NCBI GenBank assembly: GCA_963840925.1 | Contig: CAWJAY010000037.1 | Coordinates: 1 to 64,000, forward strand | Length of the DNA: 64,000 nucleotides | Direction of reading: 5' to 3' | Origin: DATAOG01 sp963840925 | GTDB lineage: Bacteria; Pseudomonadota; Alphaproteobacteria; Geminicoccales; Geminicoccaceae | Part shown: piece after piece, positions 1 to 9,409 of the stretch | Layout: each line of letters opens with the position of its first letter | How positions within the stretch are numbered: the first letter of the stretch is position 1 | Translations under genes and position numbers: made by a program | The notes under the pieces: model-generated | Told to the model about the DNA's origin: nothing | What the model saw: the letters and a program-made list of their open reading frames with translations, nothing else | The model's database searches: none

Positions 1-776
1 TGGCAGGTCTGATTCCAGAACTCCCGTCAAAGCCCGCCGACGCTCCACCTGCCCGGCAGCGGGGCCGGCCGCATCTTGCGATGCGCCCTCCGCCTCGGCC
101 CCCACCGCACCAAGCCCGCGTCCTGCAGCACGCGCTGCGTCCAAGGTGTAGCCGAGCGCGTCCTGGTGCTCCGCCACGAGCCGCTCGTGGAAGAGCGCGT
201 CCGGAACGGCTCCAGCACCCACTCGATCCGGTCCAGCGATCACCCGCCGTGCCAATACCCGGCTGCGCAGAAAGAGAACGCCGCGCCAGTAGATTAAAAT
301 GTGTGTCGGATCGGCCACACTTTTCCAACGCCGCGAAAATTTCTCAAAAAGGGGTTGTTTGGGGCTAACTTTGGATGCTATTAAACCCCATTGGTAAATT
401 TTACAAAATGCTCCGTAAAATACTTTCCTCACATAGTTCGCAACAGCACGTGCCTCAAATTGGCTGCTTCGCAAAATACCTACCTGGATGAAACCAGGGG
501 GTTCGGGCCTCCAGCAGGCCCGCGGGAAGGGAACGGTTTGATTCGGTCAGCGCACCGAGTCTCCCGAACGTTGCACCCGATGACCTAACTCAGGCCATCA
601 CCTCTATCGGGCCTGTTGGTAGGAGCGTGTCGGATGCGGGGATCGCCGGCCACGAAGTCCCTCCCGTTAAGGGTTGGCGGACGCAGGGATCGGGTCTCCT
701 CGTCAACCGTCGGAGGCGGGCAGATTGCCCTTCAGCATGAGCGGCCAGCAATCTTCCCGCTTAGCATCAAGGTGCC
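1..776. other. No intact gene; possible transposase scrap and upstream region of the polysaccharide locus
   Basis: No convincing gene is present. On the minus strand near 27-250 a short frame ends in an arginine-rich stretch (GLVRWGPRRRAHRKMRP) that faintly recalls the segment before the catalytic core of ISNCY/IS481-type transposases, but it is too short to assign. From about 300 to 480 the sequence is noticeably more AT-rich than its surroundings, which fits a promoter region for the rightward polysaccharide genes. No specific -35/-10 pair was convincing. Confidence 0.3.
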
Positions 777-2900
777 ATGGATCTCCCGACCCTGCTGCCC
801 GCCGCCGCTGGCGTCATCGCTGGACCCCGAACAATGATGAAGGCCAGCGAAATTCAGAACACGCACCTCTCGTCGGGCGAAACCATGCTTCTTTCGATTA
901 CGCGGAGTATGGGTCGTGCGCCGGTCGTCATGGCCCTCGACGCGGTCGCGTCGGTCGTGGCCTACGCTTGCATGCTTCGCTTCGTCGTTCCCGCACTCGG
1001 TGCGTCATCCGTGCAAATCATTGCTCATCTCCTTTGGCTTGCCCTCGTCACCGTTATCGGAAGTCGCATGTTAAACGTATATAATCGCTCTTGGCGGTTT
1101 ATATCGTTTTCGGATCTATCGGCGTTCATCAAACTGGTCGCGCTTATCACCCTCTCAATGCTACCCGTGATATGGTTTCTTTCGCCGAGGTTTTTGCTTG
1201 CATACCTATCTTTTTTTCCGCTGGTTCTATCCGCACTAATCATTGCACCACGCCTGCTTGTGCGTAGTTACTTTAATCCCACTCGCAATCTGGCCAGTCG
1301 TATGACTCCCCTGCTAATTGCCGGCGCCGGCTGGACAACAGAGGCTTTCGTGCGAGCGACCGGGCAAATGTCGGGAGGTCACGTGTACCGACCAGTTGGC
1401 ATCCTAGCCCGATCTCCTGCTGAGATTGGCCGCACTATCCATGGCGTGCCCATAGTAGGAACGTACGACCAATTAAGTCGGGTGACTCGCGATCTAAACC
1501 GCCGCGGGATTTACCTCCGGCACCTTGCTCTGTCGTCCTGCCGCGGGGAGATCGATGCAAGCACCTATGATCACCTCCGCAAAACAGCGCAGGATCTCAG
1601 CCTTCAGGTCGCCCGCCTTCCGAGAATAACCGAGTTGGAGCACTCGAGCGCTCGATCGACCGATCTGATCCCAGCACCGATTGCCGATCTTCTCGGCCGG
1701 ACGGAAATCCATCTAGACTCATTCGAAGTCAACCGTCTAATTTCCGGCCGACGCGTCCTTATCACAGGCGCCGGCGGCACTATCGGCTCGGAGCTCAGCC
1801 GGCAGATCGCCCGGATCGAGCCCCGAAGACTACTTCTCCTTGATAACTCAGAGTACAATCTCTACCGGATCGAGCTGGAAATCCGTGAATCTGGCCGAGG
1901 CGAAATCTTGGACTGCCTCCTGTGCGATGTTCGCGATCCCTTCCGGGTCGGGGAGATTTTTGCGCGATATCAACCCGAAATCGTATTTCACGCCGCAGCA
2001 GTGAAGCATGTCCCGATTGTCGAGCAGAACCTGTCTGAGGGAGTCTTAACGAATGTTCTAGGGACCTGTAATGTTGCGGACGCAGCGCTTGCATCGGGGG
2101 CCCACGTCACGACACTCATCTCGACGGACAAAGCAGTCAATCCGGCAAACGTTTTGGGCGTGACCAAGCGGATCGGTGAATGTTATGGGCAGAGTTTGTG
2201 TTCGTTGCACCAGGGCAGAACCCATTTTCTCTCCGTCCGCTTCGGCAATGTCGCTGCGTCAAGTGGATCCGTCATCCCGCTCTTTCAGCGGCAGATCGCG
2301 CTCGGGGGTCCCGTTACGGTAACGCATCCCGAAGTGCGCCGGTTCTTCATGACCTGCGAGGAAGCGGTTCAGCTTGTGTTGCAGGCGACGAGCCTGAGCC
2401 TCGAGCAGCACAGCGCAGTAGAGGGCGGTCATGTCTACGCTCTCGACATGGGCGAGCCGATCCGGATCGCGGAGCTTGCCGCGCAGATGATCCGTCTAGC
2501 TGGGTTAGCACCGGGTAAAGACGTGGAGATCCGGTTTGTGGGCCTCCGGTCGGGTGAAAAGCTTGAGGAAGCGTTGTTTCATGAACATGAAACGGTCGTG
2601 AGGACGCGCGTAGCGCCTGTGTCGGAGGCGATATCACGGCCGGTGGCCTATCCATTGCTGCGTTCACTCATCGACGATTTGGTGAGGGCGGCGCAGGGAC
2701 ACAACGGAGAAGCAGTCCGGCGCCTCCTAGCTGTCACCGGCCGACTTTGTGAGCCAGAGTTAATGAGGGCCCCGCCGGAGAAGCCCACAAGTGCGTACCC
2801 CGTGCTCGAAAAAAAATCCGCCCAGCCGGTTGCAAGCCGAGCCGAGGCTTTGGTCGGGGCTAACCACCGGGTTCGCCCCGGTATCGGAGGAGCGTCATGA
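777..2900 (+). CDS. CapD/WbpM/FlaA1-family nucleoside-diphosphate-sugar 4,6-dehydratase, membrane-anchored
   Basis: This 707-residue protein has the two-part plan of long CapD/PglF/WbpM enzymes. N-terminal hydrophobic helices (about residues 45-165) are followed by a first Rossmann-like domain (LLIAGAG near 178). The catalytic short-chain-dehydrogenase domain starts at the nucleotide-binding GAGGTIGSEL motif (about 328-337). The family signature STDKAVNPANVLGVTK (about 448-463) is present. The usual reaction is UDP-GlcNAc to a UDP-4-keto-6-deoxy sugar at the inner membrane face. Length is normal and no frameshift is seen. In-frame ATGs also occur at 834, 837, 885 and 909. None has a strong ribosome site, so the true start may be internal. 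The stop overlaps the next gene by 4 bases, indicating an operon. With the downstream aminotransferase it would make a 4-amino-4,6-dideoxy sugar (inference). Confidence 0.9.
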   Translation: MDLPTLLPAAAGVIAGPRTMMKASEIQNTHLSSGETMLLSITRSMGRAPVVMALDAVASVVAYACMLRFVVPALGASSVQIIAHLLWLALVTVIGSRMLNVYNRSWRFISFSDLSAFIKLVALITLSMLPVIWFLSPRFLLAYLSFFPLVLSALIIAPRLLVRSYFNPTRNLASRMTPLLIAGAGWTTEAFVRATGQMSGGHVYRPVGILARSPAEIGRTIHGVPIVGTYDQLSRVTRDLNRRGIYLRHLALSSCRGEIDASTYDHLRKTAQDLSLQVARLPRITELEHSSARSTDLIPAPIADLLGRTEIHLDSFEVNRLISGRRVLITGAGGTIGSELSRQIARIEPRRLLLLDNSEYNLYRIELEIRESGRGEILDCLLCDVRDPFRVGEIFARYQPEIVFHAAAVKHVPIVEQNLSEGVLTNVLGTCNVADAALASGAHVTTLISTDKAVNPANVLGVTKRIGECYGQSLCSLHQGRTHFLSVRFGNVAASSGSVIPLFQRQIALGGPVTVTHPEVRRFFMTCEEAVQLVLQATSLSLEQHSAVEGGHVYALDMGEPIRIAELAAQMIRLAGLAPGKDVEIRFVGLRSGEKLEEALFHEHETVVRTRVAPVSEAISRPVAYPLLRSLIDDLVRAAQGHNGEAVRRLLAVTGRLCEPELMRAPPEKPTSAYPVLEKKSAQPVASRAEALVGANHRVRPGIGGAS

Positions 2901-3967
2901 CGCCAACGATTGCGGGCAAGGCCCTTGTTCCCGATTTCTTAGTCATCGGAGTGCCGCTGTGCGGTACTGGTGTCTTTTCAGATTACCTTGGTAAGCACCC
3001 CGACGTATTTTTGCTCCCTCTGCGTGGGCCACATCTCTTTGCGACAGACCTACCGAGAGTAAGGAGAGTGACAGAGGCTTCTGATTACAGCAATCTCTTT
3101 GAGAACTGTCCAGCCGGCGCCCTTGTGGGTGAAACATCGAAATGGTATCTGTTCTCCAGAGTTGCCCTTCCGCAGATCATTGCGATCAATCCAGACATTA
3201 AGTTGATCGTCTTGTTGCGAAACCCCATCGATATGGCATCCGCATTGCATTGCCGCTTGGTTGCGGTCGGAGACGAAGAGATTACCGACTTTGAAGATGC
3301 CTGGCATTTCCAGTTCGAGCGTCGTCGGCTCCGACAGCGCTTCGGCGACTCTCTGCAAGCGGAGTGTCTACAGTACCGGACCGCTTGCTCCACCTCCAGC
3401 CGCCTCGAGCGATTAATTCAGCAGGTGGGATATTCACGGTTGATTATTCTGATTTTTGAGGAGGTAATTGCTAACCCACGATCTAGTTACCTCGGAGTTC
3501 TCTCGTTCCTTGGACTAAGGGATGATCGCCGCGCTTTCCCCTTCCATGTCCTTCCCACGAACACTCGGTGCTCATCCGGCATTGGGCTGGAGTTGTCAAA
3601 TCCTGCGGTGACACGATTTACTCGCTGGCGGGGGCTGGGCGGCTATTTCGAGGCTCGGCTGCGTGGGCTCCGCGGCCCCTTTCGTGCCGGGAGTGGCACT
3701 CGCGGACAAGGATCAGATCGGTTTCGGAGCTATCTGGCTGCCGAATTTTCGACCGAGGTCGAGCGCATCGAAAAACTTTTGGGCCGGCCGCTTCCAGCTT
3801 GGAGAGTGCGCGACTGCTTTTCTCCGGTGTCCGATGATAACGTCTCCAACCTGAAAACCCGGGCCAGCGCTGGGTTGTCCCTTTTTCAGGCTGAGGCGTT
3901 ACCCGAGTGCGCGGCGGTTGGCCGACCATGGTCGCGGGTGCGAGTGGAGCACGATATTGGGACCTAG
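2897..3967 (+). CDS. Sulfotransferase-family protein with an atypical PAPS-binding loop
   Basis: The 356-residue protein opens with PDFLVIGVPLCGTGVFSDYL (about 13-32), which aligns with the 5'-phosphosulfate loop of carbohydrate sulfotransferases (GAPKCGTTxLxxYL). The basic residue and one threonine of the usual loop are replaced by Leu and Gly. The 3'-phosphate-binding region is kept (KLIVLLRNPIDMASALH, about 103-119), as is a GETSKWY stretch. Family members transfer sulfate from PAPS to a sugar. The loop changes make activity uncertain. It overlaps the dehydratase by 4 bases and precedes the polymerase gene. It is clearly paralogous to the better-conserved sulfotransferase at 11039-12028. 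A role in sulfating the surface polysaccharide is inferred from context. Confidence 0.75.
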   Translation: MTPTIAGKALVPDFLVIGVPLCGTGVFSDYLGKHPDVFLLPLRGPHLFATDLPRVRRVTEASDYSNLFENCPAGALVGETSKWYLFSRVALPQIIAINPDIKLIVLLRNPIDMASALHCRLVAVGDEEITDFEDAWHFQFERRRLRQRFGDSLQAECLQYRTACSTSSRLERLIQQVGYSRLIILIFEEVIANPRSSYLGVLSFLGLRDDRRAFPFHVLPTNTRCSSGIGLELSNPAVTRFTRWRGLGGYFEARLRGLRGPFRAGSGTRGQGSDRFRSYLAAEFSTEVERIEKLLGRPLPAWRVRDCFSPVSDDNVSNLKTRASAGLSLFQAEALPECAAVGRPWSRVRVEHDIGT

Positions 3968-5478
3968 TGCTCCGATTGCGGCCAGACGAGCGCCTGGCCG
4001 CGGTTGTCTTACCCGCGTCACGAAACCAGGACGCTGGTGGCTTTGGATTTGGACTTTGGGTCTGACGATACTACCCGTCTACCTTCTGGCAGATGGCCGC
4101 CCTCAGATATTTCATGGGTTATCGTTGTTGTTAATGCTGGTAGTCTTTATCGACACTCTGCCACATCTCCGGCGGGAAAGGGATTTGCTACTCATCGCCG
4201 CTCTCTTCAGCGTATACGCTGGCCTCGTGAATATAATATGGTATAGCCGGCTTTACGACGGATCATTGCTGTGGTCAACGTCCTATCTTTTCTATAGCTT
4301 TGGTTTGTTTTTTTTGGTGGTTGTGATGGCAAAGCATTATGGTGAACCGTTCTACGTGGCGACTTCGAACCGGTTTAGTCCTAAGTATGTGTTGTCAGGT
4401 GATCGCGGTCATGGCTGAGGCGCGGCTAAAGGTGGCCGGTGGAGCCATTGGGACCTTTACCAATCCCAACCAACTCGGTTATTGGGCGCTGGCTTCGGCC
4501 GCGTCGTATTTGGTGCTACTGCGCGGAAGGAGGCTTGGGGAGTGGGATTTTGGGGTGCTTGGCTGCGCGTTTTGGTTGGCCGCTGTCTCACTGTCTCGTG
4601 CCGCTATAGTGGGTTTCTTGGTTTTAATACCCTTTGGCATCTTATTTCAGGGACTCCGACGGAAGACATCGATTCTGTCGGCCGGGGTCGCTATTGGCAT
4701 AGCGACTTTTTACTTCATGCAAGCCGGACCGTCGAGAGGATTTTTTGGAGAGAAGGTTTCAGAAGGATCTTTCGTGGAGACGGTTGTAGCGGAGCTTAAC
4801 CGCCGCACTTCCCACGACAGCTTGGAGGGACGGGGTTATGACCGTATCTGGAGATTTAGTGAGTATCTTTGGTTTGGGGCGGGCCAAGGAGGGCATGAAC
4901 GATTTACCCGAGGAGTGGGTAACCGTGATCAGGAAATACACTCATCATTTGCCATGCTTCTGTTTTGTTATGGACTTGTCGGGCTGGTGATTTTCTCGGC
5001 CTTTGTGGTTGCCCTGCTTTGGAGAATGAATTGGAAGATCACCGCGTATGCGGTACCGGTGATACTATATGGGCTCGCACATAACGGCTTGCGGTTTTCG
5101 CCTTTTTGGATTTTTTTGGCACTGGCTTATTCTGGGCTGGAACCGACGGTCAAGAGACGCGCGGAGGCCCGAGTTGTGGCGGTGGGAAAGGGTACCAGCG
5201 TCCGTTCACACCTGCTGGCGGGGGTAGAAAGGCGCTGTAGAAGTGATAGGCGGCCGCGCCGAGCGGCGATTGTGGTTTCGGAACTCTCTAAGAAAACGGG
5301 GGGGTCGTTTGGGTTGGCGGGACATGAAACAAGGTCAACTGCTGGGGGACTTGGCTTGCTTGATAGCAACGGCGGCCGTTGTGGTGGTTCCTTTCGAGCC
5401 GTGCCGCCCCGTAAAGACGCTCGCCAGGCGGGCCGTCGGGAGCCAGACTGTGTTGAAAGGGCGGAGCAAGTGCAGTGA
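3918..5478 (+). pseudogene. O-antigen polymerase/ligase-like (Wzy/WaaL) membrane protein, frameshifted
   Basis: Two frames together make one multi-spanning protein. The first (3918-4418) carries about four hydrophobic helices and ends in AKHYGEPFYVATSN. The second continues from about 4390 (frame open from 4339) with CQVIAVMAEARLKVAGGAIGTFTNPNQLGYW, the family's conserved R..G.F.NPNQ segment, then further helices and a large loop. A single frameshift lies between about 4380 and 4410, so no full-length product is expected unless it is recoded. The start is uncertain and overlaps the sulfotransferase end. The last ~110 codons of the second frame are hydrophilic and unlike a polymerase tail. Its stop overlaps the next gene as GTGA, consistent with an operon. 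In a Wzx/Wzy pathway this protein would polymerise lipid-linked repeat units in the periplasm. Confidence 0.75.
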
Positions 5479-6653
5479 TCGAGCCATCGGCTTGCGGAAC
5501 CGAAGGTCCGCGTGGGGGTAGGGTATGGTGCTTGGGCGGTGTTGATCTTGATCTGCGCATCCCGTTTTTTGAGGCGCTGCGCGCGGTGGGATTCCAAGTT
5601 GAGGCTGTCGGCAGCGGTGACCCTGTGCCCTTCGCGAATGCCCGCATTCCGTTCTACCCTTATGAACTGTCGCGTGGCCTCGCACCTTACAGCGATGCTC
5701 GCGCTTTAGTCCAACTCATACGACTGGCGAAGCACCACCGACCCCGAATTTTCCATGGTTTTGATATGAAACCCAGCCTCCTTGCCCCGCTGACGGTCGC
5801 AGTGGTACGTGAGGGGCATGCTGTACGCACCGTTAATGGACTGGGTCGCCTCGTCGCGGGGAACGGCGTAGCCTCGACATATCGCGCGGCTTACTGCGCG
5901 TTACAAAAGCTGGTCTCTCCATGGACGGCTATGACCGTGTTTCAGAACAACCATGATCGGCAATATTTTGAGCGCCGTGGACTGGTCCGGAATGGCGCTA
6001 CCTCGTTGATCCGAGGGTCGGGGGTCGACACCGATGCAATCGACCGAGCTCTGGCTGATCGAGAAGCGGTTGGTGCCCTCCGCCAGAGCCTGGGGCTTGG
6101 GGACCGCCTCGTTGTCACCTGTGTATCTCGGTTAACGCGGCTGAAAGGAATACCTGTTCTGCTTGAAGCAGCAGCGCGCATCGCGCGGCATCGTGAGGAC
6201 GTAATATTTCTGATCGTTGGATCGGGCGATGGCGAAGGCAACGAAGGGGTGCCCTTGGCCGACGTGGAGGCTCACGCCCCGTACGTCCGTGCATTGGGTG
6301 CCCGTAGCGATGTTCCGACCATTCTGGCGGTTAGCGACATCTTTGTGCTGCCAACTCAGTACGGAGAAGGAATTCCGAGGTCGTTGCTCGAAGCCGGCGC
6401 GGCTGGGCTAGCTATAGTGACCACGTGCGTGCCGGGCTGTAGCGATGTCGTGCGCGACGAATGGAATGGCCTCTTGGCAGAGCCGGGGGACTCGAGTGGC
6501 CTGGCGCTTCGAATAGGCCGACTACTCGACAGCCCCGACCTTCGGCGTCGATTGGCTAGACATGCTCGTCAGACTGTATGTGCCGGTTATTCCCTGCGCG
6601 AGATAACCAAGGCATATGCTGACCTTTATCGGAGAATACTCGGAGACCGATGA
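5475..6653 (+). CDS. Glycosyltransferase family 4
   Basis: This 392-residue GT-B fold protein has an N-terminal acceptor domain with an HGFDMKP stretch. The C-terminal donor-binding domain starts near 215 (VVTCVSRLTRLKGIPVLLEA) and carries the nucleotide-sugar signature GEGIPRSLLEAGAAGLAIV (about 297-315), the E-x7-E motif of retaining GT4 enzymes. The closest flavour is the WbpL/WcaL/PimB-like bacterial family that adds a sugar to a lipid-linked intermediate on the cytoplasmic side. The start is a GTG overlapping the previous stop (GTGA), and the stop overlaps the next ATG, so translation is probably coupled. Acceptor and donor cannot be read from sequence. Confidence 0.9.
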   Translation: MIEPSACGTEGPRGGRVWCLGGVDLDLRIPFFEALRAVGFQVEAVGSGDPVPFANARIPFYPYELSRGLAPYSDARALVQLIRLAKHHRPRIFHGFDMKPSLLAPLTVAVVREGHAVRTVNGLGRLVAGNGVASTYRAAYCALQKLVSPWTAMTVFQNNHDRQYFERRGLVRNGATSLIRGSGVDTDAIDRALADREAVGALRQSLGLGDRLVVTCVSRLTRLKGIPVLLEAAARIARHREDVIFLIVGSGDGEGNEGVPLADVEAHAPYVRALGARSDVPTILAVSDIFVLPTQYGEGIPRSLLEAGAAGLAIVTTCVPGCSDVVRDEWNGLLAEPGDSSGLALRIGRLLDSPDLRRRLARHARQTVCAGYSLREITKAYADLYRRILGDR

Positions 6654-7810
6654 TGCGCAGAACCTTCCTACCGTTCGCCCCTCCGCAGATCGGCGAGGCG
6701 GAAATCAAGGAAGTGGTGGATACACTCCGCTCCGGCTGGCTCAGCACCGGCCCCAAGACCGGCCGTTTTGAGGAGCAGTTCGCCCACCGCTGCCCTGCTC
6801 CCGCAACGCTGGCTTTGAACTCGGGAACCGCCGGCTTGCACTTGGCCCTGAAGGCACTTGATATCGGCCCCGGAGATGAGGTGGTCACGTCACCCCTCAC
6901 TTTCGCGGCCTCCGTCAATGTCATCGAGCACGTCGGCGCGCGTCCAGTTTTTGTCGATGTCGACCGCGCCACCCTAACGCTCGATCCGAATCTCCTGGAA
7001 GTTGCAGTCACACCCCGCACGAAGGCTATCATCGCCGTTCACTACGCGGGACATCCGGTTGATCTGGACCCAATTCTTTCGGTCGCAACACAGTACGGCA
7101 TTGCCCTCGTAGAGGATGCCGCGCACGCGCTCCCCGCTGCCTACAAGGGACGATCAATCGGCTCAGGGGACAACTTCGCAAGTTTCAGCTTCTATGCGAC
7201 CAAGAACCTGACAACTGGCGAGGGCGGCATGCTGACAGCCTCCCCAGAACTTATATCCCGGGCACGACTCCTGAGCCTCCACGGCATGAGCCGCGATGCG
7301 TGGCGGCGTTACGAAAAAGGCGGATCATGGCGCTACGAAATCCTTGCGCCAGGCTTCAAGTACAACATGTCCGACATCCAGGCGAGCCTTGGAACCCACC
7401 AACTCGAAAAACTTCAGCAGATGCACCAGCGCCGCAAAACAGTCGCACGCAAGTATTCGGAGCGGTTTTCCCTGAATCCGGCGTTGGAGGTACCGGCACA
7501 AATGGCGGACGTTGAGCACGCCTGGCATTTGTACGTTCTTCGACTAAGATCTGAGATGCTTTTGATTGATCGTGATACCTTCGTAGATCTGTTGATCAGA
7601 AGGAACATCGGATGCTCCGTCCATTTTATCCCTATGCACATTCAACCTTACTACCGAGTTAAATACGGCTGGCGCGCCGATGATTTCCCCGAAGCATATC
7701 AGAATTTTAGTCGAATGCTGAGCTTGCCACTCCACCCCGGCCTGACGGATTCCGACGTGGAGGATGTCATAGAGGCGGTCGAGACCCTAACGCGAGCCTA
7801 CCTCGCATGA
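6650..7810 (+). CDS. DegT/DnrJ/EryC1-family sugar aminotransferase (PglE/PseC-like)
   Basis: This 386-residue PLP enzyme has normal family length. LNSGTAGLHLAL (about 55-66) binds cofactor phosphate. VEDAAHALPA (about 154-163) holds the pyridine-ring aspartate. SFYATKNLTTGEGG carries the Schiff-base lysine, about K185. The enzyme transfers an amino group from glutamate to C4 of a 4-keto-6-deoxy nucleotide sugar. That matches the product of the CapD-like dehydratase at the start of the locus and leads to a bacillosamine- or perosamine-type amino sugar. It overlaps the genes on both sides by 4 bases. No dedicated N-acetyltransferase lies beside it here, but a broken PglD-like gene sits at 47434-48073. 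Confidence 0.9.
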   Translation: MMRRTFLPFAPPQIGEAEIKEVVDTLRSGWLSTGPKTGRFEEQFAHRCPAPATLALNSGTAGLHLALKALDIGPGDEVVTSPLTFAASVNVIEHVGARPVFVDVDRATLTLDPNLLEVAVTPRTKAIIAVHYAGHPVDLDPILSVATQYGIALVEDAAHALPAAYKGRSIGSGDNFASFSFYATKNLTTGEGGMLTASPELISRARLLSLHGMSRDAWRRYEKGGSWRYEILAPGFKYNMSDIQASLGTHQLEKLQQMHQRRKTVARKYSERFSLNPALEVPAQMADVEHAWHLYVLRLRSEMLLIDRDTFVDLLIRRNIGCSVHFIPMHIQPYYRVKYGWRADDFPEAYQNFSRMLSLPLHPGLTDSDVEDVIEAVETLTRAYLA

Positions 7811-8503
7811 GCATCAAACGTGTCATGGATGTCGCTGGCGCGGCGGTAGGCCTGACCCTACTGTCGCCAGTGTTGCTTTTGGCCGCAATCGCCATCAAAT
7901 ACGAAGGAGGGCCGGTAATTTTTCAGCAAGAACGCATAGGCCGATATGCTAAGCCGTTTAACCTTCTTAAGTTTCGAACAATGCGTCCCGCGATAAAGGT
8001 GAAAAGCCCTTCGATTACAATAGGCAATGATGCCCGGATCACGACGGTCGGGCAATATCTGAGGCGAACCAAGCTGGATGAGGCCCCTCAACTTATAAAT
8101 GTTTTGCGGGGGGAAATGAGTTCTCGTTGGTCCGCGCCCGGAAATAGGAATATATATAGACCTAACGAATCCCGTTCATAGAGAGGTACTTGATAGTCGT
8201 CCGGGCCTCACGGATCCCGCGTCGCTGCGGTTTTGGAATGAAGCGGGACTTCTGGCCGCCATGGATGAACCAGAGACGTTTTACCGCCTTCGCCTATTGC
8301 CGTTAAAGCATCTGATAAGCCTAGAGTACGCGCGCCGAGCGACGGTCTGGAGCGACGCATCGATATTGGCTGCGACGCTGATCCGGGTGACTCGATCAAT
8401 GCGAAATGAACAAGCGGCACAAATAGAAATGGCGAAGTGTGCCCCCAGAGAAGAGTCGCACTATGATTTAACAGACGGCATCGTCGAACGTCATCAACCG
8501 TGA
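7807..8503 (+). pseudogene. Initiating sugar-phosphate transferase (PglC/WcaJ-type), one-base frameshift
   Basis: The first frame (7807-8181) reads MSIKRVMDVAGAAVGL with one N-terminal membrane helix, then the family signatures QQERIGRYAKPFNLLKFRTM and LRRTKLDEAPQLINVLRGEMS. There the frame changes. Removing one T at 8121/8122 restores LVGPRPEIGIYIDL and continues in frame to a stop at 8503 (PGLTDP, LEYARR), giving a complete ~230-residue enzyme. These enzymes load the first sugar-1-phosphate onto undecaprenyl phosphate, the committed step of capsule assembly. As written, the protein is cut just before the conserved VGPRPE active-site region. The start overlaps the aminotransferase stop by 4 bases. 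A real mutation or an assembly error are both possible. Confidence 0.85.
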
Positions 8504-8516
8504 ATGAGGTGATTAG

Positions 8517-9371
8517 ATGAGCAAAAATCCGCGTGTTAGCGTTGTGATGCCAGTGTACAACGCAAAGGAGCATCTCGGAGAAATTGTGCCGCAGATTCTT
8601 AGCCAGACCCTGCATGATTTTGAGTGGATCATTATTGATGATGGATCGACGGATGGAACTGCGGAGGAACTCGCGGAGTTGGCGCGGAAAGACCGCCGCG
8701 TGCGAGTTTTGTCGCCAGGGCGAGTTGGGTTCGTTGCCGCGCTTAACTATGGGATCGAGCACGCTAATGCAGAGTTGATCGCACGACAGGATGTGGATGA
8801 CTCTAGTGAGAGGCAGAGGCTCGAGGTGCAAAGCGACTTTTTGGAGGGACATCCGGATGTTGGGGTCGTGGGAGCCTACTATGAGTTGGTGAATGAAGAT
8901 CGAGGCGAGCGGTTTACGCGAATGCCCCCCTTAGAACACGGCAAAATCCTTCGGGTCCTCCCGAAGTACATTCCTTTTGCCCATACGCTTGTGATGTTTC
9001 GACGCCGAGCTTGGCATCAGGCGGGCGGATACAGAGAGCTTGCTGATGCGGAAGATTTGCAGCTCTGGATTGACATCGCGGCGTGCGGATGGAGGCTGGC
9101 GAACATTCCCGTGATCCTTGGTGCCCATCGGATTCACGCCAACAGTTATTGGAGACGTACGTACCGGTATTCGATGAGGTATCGCGTGCAAGCACGCGTG
9201 CAGGGCCATGCGATCCGCAGTCTGCGGCTTCCGTTGTGGATGTACATATTTCCAGTGAGCCGGTATTGCTACGCGTACCTGCCGAGCGGTGTGAAGCGTC
9301 GATTGCGGCGATTGGTGGTTCGGGAGCGTGATGTGGGTGTTGCGGATACAGGAATCGGTGAGGTGCAATGA
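8517..9371 (+). CDS. Glycosyltransferase family 2
   Basis: The 284-residue protein starts VSVVMPVYNAKEHL and shows the GT-A hallmarks IIDDGSTDGT (about 39-48) and ARQDVDD (about 92-98, the metal-binding DxD-like site). A later DAEDLQLW segment fits the catalytic ED motif of GT2 enzymes. The C-terminus is basic and may sit against the membrane. Start ATG follows a GAGGTGATT ribosome site. It probably adds an internal sugar to the lipid-linked repeat unit in the cytoplasm. Donor and linkage are not predictable. Confidence 0.9.
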   Translation: MSKNPRVSVVMPVYNAKEHLGEIVPQILSQTLHDFEWIIIDDGSTDGTAEELAELARKDRRVRVLSPGRVGFVAALNYGIEHANAELIARQDVDDSSERQRLEVQSDFLEGHPDVGVVGAYYELVNEDRGERFTRMPPLEHGKILRVLPKYIPFAHTLVMFRRRAWHQAGGYRELADAEDLQLWIDIAACGWRLANIPVILGAHRIHANSYWRRTYRYSMRYRVQARVQGHAIRSLRLPLWMYIFPVSRYCYAYLPSGVKRRLRRLVVRERDVGVADTGIGEVQ

Positions 9372-9409
9372 GCGACCCTGGCCGTGGCTGAGCTCGAAAG
9401 GGGGTTACG

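Noticed and set aside
8121..8122. Programmed frameshifting in the initiating transferase
   Set aside because: The local sequence GAGTTCTC has no slippery heptamer or nearby stem; a simple one-base insertion explains it.
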